Shown here: one piece after another, positions 59,560 through 64,000 of the stretch
Layout: every line of letters begins with the position of its first letter
How positions within the stretch are numbered: the first letter of the stretch is position 1
Assembly (NCBI GenBank): GCA_934465295.1
Contig: CAKSKU010000003.1
Span: 62,001-126,000, forward strand
Length of the DNA stretch: 64,000 nt
Direction: 5' to 3'
Source: an uncultured Oscillospiraceae bacterium
Lineage (GTDB): Bacteria > Bacillota > Clostridia > Oscillospirales > Ruminococcaceae
The notes under the pieces: model-generated
The model's input: only the letters and a program-made list of their open reading frames with translations
The model's database searches: none
What the model was told of the DNA's origin: nothing
Position numbers and translations under genes: made by a program

Positions 59560-59588
59560 AGTATATCCTAAAATGCGGTGCAAGTCAA
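59560..59588 (-). promoter_or_regulatory. Promoter of the Ter-like operon
   Basis: On the minus strand TTGACT (59583-59588), a 17-bp spacer and TATACT (59560-59565) lie about 60 bp upstream of terY. I see no second promoter inside the operon. Confidence 0.7.
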
Positions 59589-59664
59589 TATTCTGACGAT
59601 TTTATTTATCCCCGACGGCATATATTTATAAGGGAATACCGTCATATAAAAAAACGTGAGGATA

Positions 59665-59766
59665 ATACTAATTTTTAATCAAAGTGTAGACAAAAAATCG
59701 GTGCAAAATCCATATATTCGAGATTTTGCTTGATTTTTTGTACACTTTCAGTTTAAAAATCAGTAT
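59665..59766. mobile_element. MITE-like element, family G, copy 3
   Basis: 102 bp with ends ATACTAATTTTTAA and TTAAAAATCAGTAT. It lies between the Ter-like operon promoter and the small-peptide locus. The rest of the gap 59589-59922 shows no gene. Confidence 0.75.
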
Positions 59767-59922
59767 AAGCCCCTTTTTGTCGCATTTTGGTGCATTGTAT
59801 CTGCTCTTGGAGCCTTGATATCCGCTTACATAAAAAAAGGGGTGTCTTACTCGGTTTTGGTATATTTTTAGTTGCTTCCGATGTATTTTATTAACAACGA
59901 AATACAAAAGGAGGCGGCAATT

Positions 59923-59967
59923 ATGTGGAACGAACTTTTTACTATCCTCAACAAAATCTTTGGTTAA
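59923..59967 (+). CDS. 14-residue hydrophobic/amphipathic peptide ORF
   Basis: The frame MWNELFTILNKIFG is preceded by AAAAGGAGGCGGCAATT, a very strong ribosome site at ideal distance. It ends 12 nt before the next start, so the two are likely translated from one message. The peptide could form an amphipathic helix with Trp/Leu/Ile/Phe on one face. It may be a secreted-type signal, a membrane-active peptide or a translational leader for the next gene. None is established. Confidence 0.5.
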   Translation: MWNELFTILNKIFG

Positions 59968-59979
59968 GGCGGTGTCACC

Positions 59980-60402
59980 TTGGTAATCGAACATCAGACG
60001 TTTAAGGCAGAAAAAATGCTTTTGCACCACGCAGATGTGAGCGATGATCTTGTTCCGCAGATGTTGAAGGGGATAAGGGAAAATATCTCCGTCCTCGAAT
60101 TTAATATCTGCGGCGATATCATTGTTGCCAAGAAAAACGGCGGCATCGATTTTATGATACCCGTTGACAGGGAATTCAGCTCCAATGAGTATTTCAGCTT
60201 CAAGGAGCTTGTGATGTTCGTCAATGCGGCAAAGCTAAGGCACTATGGAAGCTTCTGCACGATACACAAAAGTCTGACTGAACTCAATAATTATATTGTC
60301 CAAAAATCGCTTACCCCGATAACACCTCCGTTCATCGTCGAAAGGGACGCCCCCGACAATGCTTACGATATTTATATCGGAATAAGCGAAAATATTTTTT
60401 GA
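59980..60402 (+). CDS. Hypothetical cytosolic protein
   Basis: A 140-residue protein without signal peptide or spans, starting MVIEHQTFKAEKMLLHHADVSDDLV. The TTG start at 59980 is preceded by AAGGCGGTGTCACC. Alternating beta strands (ISVLEFNICGDIIVAKKNGGIDFMIPVD) and a helix-rich centre (FKELVMFVNAAKLRHYGS) are visible, but I recognise no family. It follows the 14-residue peptide frame by 12 nt and may be its partner. Confidence 0.65.
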   Translation: MVIEHQTFKAEKMLLHHADVSDDLVPQMLKGIRENISVLEFNICGDIIVAKKNGGIDFMIPVDREFSSNEYFSFKELVMFVNAAKLRHYGSFCTIHKSLTELNNYIVQKSLTPITPPFIVERDAPDNAYDIYIGISENIF

Positions 60403-60410
60403 TGATTAAT

Positions 60411-60450
60411 AGCCTCGCTGTTCGTTGAGCAACAGCGAGGCTTTGTTTTT
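60411..60450. terminator. Bidirectional terminator between convergent units
   Basis: An 11-bp stem GCCTCGCTGTT / AACAGCGAGGC lies between the stop at 60402 and the convergent receptor remnant. T runs follow on the plus strand and an A-rich start serves the minus strand. Confidence 0.75.
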
Positions 60451-60890
60451 TTATCTGAGGGTGAATTTTCCGATAAGCTCCTTGAGCGAGTCTGCCTGAC
60501 CCGAAAGCTCCTCGGAAGCAGCTGCGCTTCCTCTGGTTTCATCGGGGTGGAAAATGTATTCGCCCGTCACGGGTGAGATTATCATTCCCGTGTTGTATAC
60601 GCCGTCGTCCGAGGCATTTAGCGCATCGTGGAGCGTCCTCATCGGGTCGGGTGACCTTTCCGATGTGCTGCTTGTCGGTGTGGGTGAGGGTCTTTGTGTC
60701 CCGGCTGCTTGCATAGATGCCTTCAAGGTTGGATATGTCCTTGCTGTATTCCTCCGTGTAAGCCTGAGCAGCATTTGCAGCTGCCGTGTCGGACGGGTCG
60801 CTCGGGAGAGCGGTTATTTCGCTCGCTTTGAGATAGCCTGTGAGCGTATCCTTGGTTGAGCCTATGTAGTTTTCGATGATGTTTGAACGG
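60451..60890 (-). pseudogene. Remnant of a methyl-accepting chemotaxis receptor gene
   Basis: Two reading frames together give pieces of one receptor. The upstream piece (NIIENYIGSTKDTLTGYL, AQAYTEEYSKDISNLEGIYAS, LTHTDKQHIG) and, after a frameshift near 60640, LHDALNASDDGVYNTG and ISPVTGEYIFHPDE are a periplasmic dCACHE sensor domain. Near 60530 this jumps directly to AAASEELSGQADSLKELIGKF, the extreme C-terminus of a chemotaxis receptor. The N-terminal span, second span, HAMP and signalling domains are all missing. It is a gene collapsed by at least one large internal deletion, a frameshift and an upstream truncation. Confidence 0.75.
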
Positions 60891-61334
60891 TCAACTGCAG
60901 CCGTAGTATTCCTCTTCAAGCACATCCTTGTCAAAGATGATATTGACGTTCTTAGCCGTGTCGAGCAGTGCGCTGAACACCGTAGCCGCACCGACTACCG
61001 TTCCGAGCATTTCTGTCATAAGCTCCTTCGGCGCAAAGGATACACGGGAAATTTCGAGCGCATTTCCGAGATCCTTTGAGCGGAACGGCTTATCTCCGCA
61101 GGTTATGAAAAGGTTAAATTCCGTCTGCTGGCGGTTGCACAAAAACAGCGTCTTGACTATTTTCATTTTAAGCTTTTCATCGACCGCTTCGCAGTCCTCC
61201 ATTGTGATAACTTCGTCTGTGTCGACACGCTCATAGGATATCGAAAGCTCCTCCAAGGTGCGGTAGACCTTTTCCTGAAGCAGCGTTTTGAAAGCCTTGG
61301 GTGCTGTGGTTTTTATTTCGCTTACATTTATCAT
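60891..61334 (-). CDS. YbaK/ProX-type prolyl-tRNA editing protein, probably C-terminally truncated
   Basis: A 147-residue protein. YRTLEELSISYERVDTDE, KIVKTLFLCNRQQTEFNLFI, FRSKDLGNALEISRVSFAPKE and IIFDKDVLEEEYYGC follow the order of stand-alone prolyl-tRNA deacylases (ProX/YbaK), which clear mischarged Ala- or Cys-tRNA-Pro. Family members usually run on for about 15-25 residues after this last motif. Here a stop comes two codons later, exactly where receptor-gene sequence begins. The product may be partly active. The ATG follows AAGGGGGAG. Confidence 0.78.
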   Translation of the reverse strand: MINVSEIKTTAPKAFKTLLQEKVYRTLEELSISYERVDTDEVITMEDCEAVDEKLKMKIVKTLFLCNRQQTEFNLFITCGDKPFRSKDLGNALEISRVSFAPKELMTEMLGTVVGAATVFSALLDTAKNVNIIFDKDVLEEEYYGCS

Positions 61335-61448
61335 TTTTATCAGAACTCCCCCTTGATTTTTTTACTGTAATATTGTATCATAATGTTAAGTATTTGAAAA
61401 GCGAATGTTTATCATATTATCCATAACAAAATCAGATAGAGGGATCCT

Positions 61449-62417
61449 ATGGAAATGAACATACAAAAGTATCTTTCCTTTGTGAAAACGGTCGAGTACG
61501 GCAGCTTTACAAAGGCGGCGGAGATGCTTAACTACACCCAGTCGGGCATAAGCCGAATGATAGCAGACCTTGAAAAGGAGTGGAACGTCACCCTGCTTGA
61601 ACGCAGAAAAACGGGAGTGAAGCTCACCTCGGACGGAATGAAGCTCCTGCCGTATGTAATACTAAACACCAATAAAATAAAGAAAAAATCTGCGCCGAAA
61701 TCCAATATATCCGAGATTGTCGGCTTGATTTTTTCTAAATTTTAAAAGGTGTTTAGTATAAAAAACGTGTGCGAGGAGTACGGGCGGCTTCAAGCCGAGA
61801 TCGGTGAACTGAATGGCTTGCAGTCGGGACTTATTCGCATAGGCACATTTTCAAGCGTTGCAACGCACCGGCTGCCGAATATCATCAAGGCGTTTCAGCA
61901 CGACTATCCCAACATCGACTATGAGCTTCTGCTCGGCGATTACACCGAGATAGAGGACTGGATAGCGAGCGGCAGGGTCGACTGCGGTTTCCTGCGCCTG
62001 CCGACACGTCCCGAGTTTGAAAGCATCTTCCTTGAAAGGGACAAGCTTCTTGCGGTCATTCCCGAAAATCATAAGTATGCGGAGTTGGAAAAATTCCCGA
62101 TAGCCGCCCTCTGCGAAGAGCCTTTTATGCTGCTTGAAAAGGGCGCAAAAGCCGAGATATCTGCCGTCTTTGAGCGAAACGGACTTAACCCGAATGTGCG
62201 CTTCACGACATGGGATGATTACGCTGTGATGTCGATGGTCGAAAGCGGACCGGGGAATGCGATACTTCCGCAGCTTATACTTAAACGTGTGCCGTATAAT
62301 ATTCTTGCAAAGGAGCTTGACGTTCCTGCATATCGTGATATCGGCTTTGTGCTGAAAAGCAGAAAGACCGCTTCTGCGGCGGTGAAAAGGTTTATCGAAT
62401 ATCTGAGGTTCAGATAA
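61449..62417 (+). pseudogene. LysR-family regulator interrupted by a MITE-like insertion
   Basis: The first part encodes the winged helix MEMNIQKYLSFVKTVEYGSFTKAAEMLNYTQSGISRMIADLE and the linker up to KLLPYV. A ~102-bp family F element then brings an in-frame TAA at 61743-61745. Beyond it, KNVCEEYGRLQAEIGELNG and the effector domain (GTFSSVATHRLPNIIKAFQHDYP) continue in the same frame to 62417. Removing 61659-61760 restores a 288-residue protein of normal LysR length. A GTG at 61749 inside the element could restart translation of the effector domain alone. The DNA-binding half may also persist as a short peptide. Confidence 0.88.
61659..61760. mobile_element. MITE-like element, family F, copy 4, inside the LysR gene
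   Basis: The element has ends ATACTAAACACC and GGTGTTTAGTAT. A TA dinucleotide stands on both sides (61657-61658 and 61759-61760), consistent with target duplication of the Tc1/mariner-IS630 type, though the exact boundary is ambiguous by one or two bases. Confidence 0.82.
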
Positions 62418-62429
62418 AGCTTTTGTGGA

Positions 62430-63238
62430 AAACTTTGGATGCGTAATTCTGCTGGGCGTTGCGCAGCCAAATAAAGTTTACGTCCACGCTTTTCAAAGGG
62501 TGGCGGGGGTCAAGGGGGCAGAGCCACCTTGTCGCTTCCGCAGAAGCGAAATTCCTTAAACTAACAGTTAAACGTCAGTCGCAATAGCGTAATCACTAAC
62601 AGCTAAAAAGGCGCAATTCACATCAAAAAGGTAAAACGAACTATGTGAAATCAGGTTCGTAAAGCCAATAATGTGAATTGCGCCAATTCTATTTTTTTCA
62701 GACAAACTATCCTCGGTGTGAAATGCGCAGAGCGAAAGCGATAAGCATTTCTCGCCGACATCGTTTGAACGGCGGTGGGATATGAATATAAAGCCACAAA
62801 AATCAGTCCCTATGGAAAATTGTTGCGTTTACAAACATTCCACATCGTCATTCATACTGCGTTTTACAATTCAAATTGCGTTGAAGCTTCAAATCCACTC
62901 ACTTGCGTTCGTGGATTTTCGCTTCAAGGATGGATTTTTGAGGAAAATAGAATGGCGCAATTCACATTTTTAAGTTTTACAAACTTGATTTCTCATAGTT
63001 TTGTTTACCTATTTCGTGTGAATTGCGCCTTTTTAGCTGTTAGTGATTTACTTTTATTGCAACTGACGTTATGCTGTTAGTTTAGGGAGTTTCGCTCTCT
63101 GCGGAGAGCGACCAAAGGGCTTCCGCCCTCTGGACACCTGACGAGCTGTGCTCAGCTCGACCAGCTGATTGGCTTCGCAACGTCGAAACAAAGTTGAGCG
63201 ATGCAAAAAATTCCGAATTCCGCATTCCGAATTCCGAA
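62430..63238. repeat. Non-coding mirror-symmetric repeat island (C'-A-D-B-A-C-E')
   Basis: About 810 bp without a gene. It contains reverse C (about 62447-62570, a diverged version), A (62610-62684), D (about 62701-62790), B (62881-62927), A (62954-63029), forward C (about 63078-63183) and reverse E (63210-63238). The order matches the islands near 20 and 45 kb. E' reaches the stop codon of the next minus-strand gene. Confidence 0.8.
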
Positions 63239-63505
63239 TTACACTATAAGGTATATCGTCAGTGCGATAGCAAAAAGCCCGAGCGAGACTGCGAGCAGGC
63301 GCAGGGTCAAGTCGGTTATGATATGCGCTTTCGGCGGTTTTTCCTCATTCGGGGAAAGCATTGCTACTGTGCTTCTCGCTTCAAGCTCCAGTCTGCCGAG
63401 CGGTTCGGTGCTTTTTTCGGGGCGGATATACAGCACCGCCTTTTCAAAATAGTCGTTCTTCATTCCGCTTATCTCAACAATTCGCCTGTTTACGCCCTTT
63501 ATCAT
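63239..63505 (-). CDS. Small tail-anchored membrane protein of unknown function
   Basis: An 88-residue protein. The soluble N-terminal part (RRIVEISGMKNDYFEKAVLYIRPEK) is followed by a single C-terminal span (LTLRLLAVSLGLFAIALTIYLIV). The ribosome site GAGGTGAAAAATT is strong. No named family is recognised. The stop codon abuts the E repeat of the adjacent island. Confidence 0.72.
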   Translation of the reverse strand: MIKGVNRRIVEISGMKNDYFEKAVLYIRPEKSTEPLGRLELEARSTVAMLSPNEEKPPKAHIITDLTLRLLAVSLGLFAIALTIYLIV

Positions 63506-63595
63506 AATTTTTCACCTCAAAATAGAAATTCAAGGTTATTTTTGACGCTTGTCAAGGTCAATATACAAGCTGTATTAAAAGTTTTCCTCAACATT

Positions 63596-63698
63596 CGGTG
63601 GAAAACTCGGTGGAAAGTGGTGAAAACTGTTTATATACGGTGGAAAACTAAGTGGAAAATGTGTAAAAGTGCGTAAAACCGTACCCCGAGTTTTCCAC
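63596..63698. repeat. GTGGAAAA direct-repeat cluster
   Basis: Within about 70 bp there are five copies of the core GTGGAAA or GGTGAAAA. Two are full CGGTGGAAAACT units (63596-63607 and 63638-63649), and an inverted GAGTTTTCCAC sits at 63688-63698. The cluster lies ~90 bp upstream of the 63239-63505 gene. It may be a protein-binding site array. Spacing is irregular and function is unknown. The remaining gap from 63506 to 63756 holds no gene. Confidence 0.5.
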
Positions 63699-63756
63699 AT
63701 ATACAAATTTCGGGGGAAATACGGAATGTAATCTCACCTTTACCCCACAAAAAAAG

Positions 63757-63792
63757 AACCGTGCAGAGTCGTTTAATGAGCTTTGCACGGTT
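63757..63792 (-). terminator. Terminator of the branching-enzyme gene
   Basis: On the minus strand AACCGTGCA pairs with TGCACGGTT and is followed by TCTTTTTTT, just past the stop. Confidence 0.85.
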
Positions 63793-63807
63793 TTAGCCGT
63801 AATTATA

Positions 63808-64000
63808 TCAGTCCTGCTCGACCTCGTATATTTTTGCCGAAAACGGCGCAAATTCGTCGCTGAACGAGAACTGATGCCGCTTATGCTGCTTCGCTTCGGA
63901 GATGATCGATGGTTTTTTTACTGTGCGTGTACTGCCGCTGTAAATGTCGCTGTCGCTGTACAAAATCTCACGGAAATAAGCCTTTTCGTCGACGCCTATC
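63808..64000 (-). CDS. glgB: 1,4-alpha-glucan branching enzyme, C-terminal end (runs off the window)
   Basis: Only the last 64 codons are present. The sequence EKAYFREILYSDSDIYSGS, then KPSIISEAKQHKRHQFSFSDEFAPFSAKIYEVEQD and stop, is the C-terminal all-beta domain of GH13 branching enzymes (the usual pattern is Y.EI.NSD...YGGS). It introduces alpha-1,6 branches into glycogen and complements the cytoplasmic pullulanase encoded at 39 kb. The catalytic domain is outside the window, so the call rests on this segment alone. Confidence 0.72.
   Translation of the reverse strand, partial: IGVDEKAYFREILYSDSDIYSGSTRTVKKPSIISEAKQHKRHQFSFSDEFAPFSAKIYEVEQD

Noticed and set aside
61749..62417. The second half of the LysR gene as an independent gene
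   Set aside because: It is the effector domain only and continues in the same frame as the DNA-binding half. Its GTG start lies inside the inserted element, so it is best treated as part of one interrupted gene.

Overview
This window looks like a chromosome segment from an anaerobic, low- to mid-GC Clostridia bacterium, most likely a Ruminococcus-like member of the Oscillospiraceae. That placement is an inference. It rests on Firmicutes-type promoters with 17-bp spacers, strong AGGAGG-type ribosome sites, a sodium-type ATP synthase rotor ring, intracellular glycogen enzymes (pullulanase and the end of a branching enzyme), a secreted glycoside hydrolase, and many dispersed palindromic intergenic repeats.

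Layout. 1-8.4 kb: the start of a phosphoglucomutase gene (minus strand), then a plus-strand run of small mosaic membrane proteins, a secreted protein, an alpha/beta hydrolase, a YifB/ComM AAA protein, an RluA-type pseudouridine synthase and a DUF4870-like membrane protein. 8.9-16 kb: a complete F1Fo ATP synthase operon on the minus strand (I-B-E-F-H-A-G-D-C). 16.2-18.7 kb: tRNA-Pro, tRNA-Thr and tRNA-Tyr, then typA. 18.9-32 kb: an acetyltransferase, an Rrf2 regulator, hflX behind a leader-peptide attenuator, zapA with a U32 protein, serS, rlmB, and a large protein that looks like a P-type ATPase with a destroyed catalytic motif. 32-44 kb: a PutP-type symporter, a DUF815 AAA protein, a U32-like protein, a flavodoxin with a very long repetitive tail, pullulanase, and an amino-acid ABC transporter followed by a glycoside hydrolase lipoprotein. 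45-52.8 kb: housekeeping and stress genes (FMN-binding protein, lipid kinase, YdcF, TSCPD protein, malic enzyme, PHP phosphoesterase, HtrA protease, HAD phosphatase).

52.8-59.6 kb is the most interesting block. One minus-strand operon encodes a TerY-like vWA protein, a PP2C phosphatase, an atypical protein kinase with a zinc-ribbon-like tail, a second P-type-ATPase-like membrane protein whose phosphorylation motif is destroyed, and a TerD domain fused to a beta-helix-like domain. The vWA/PP2C/kinase set matches the TerY-P triad of Ter stress systems. Coupling it to a catalytically dead ATPase scaffold and a TerD fusion looks unusual. It may be a phospho-regulated, membrane-anchored metal or stress-sensing complex (inference).

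59.7-64 kb carries decay and mobile traces: a LysR gene stopped by a ~100-bp palindromic MITE-like insertion, a prolyl-tRNA-deacylase gene truncated into the wreck of a chemotaxis receptor gene, and the end of a glycogen branching enzyme. Two ~100-bp inverted-repeat families (called F and G here) and a set of palindromic modules (A-E, H) are scattered through the window. The modules assemble into three large (~0.8-0.95 kb) mirror-symmetric non-coding islands. No rRNA genes, CRISPR arrays, intact insertion sequences or prophage genes were seen.
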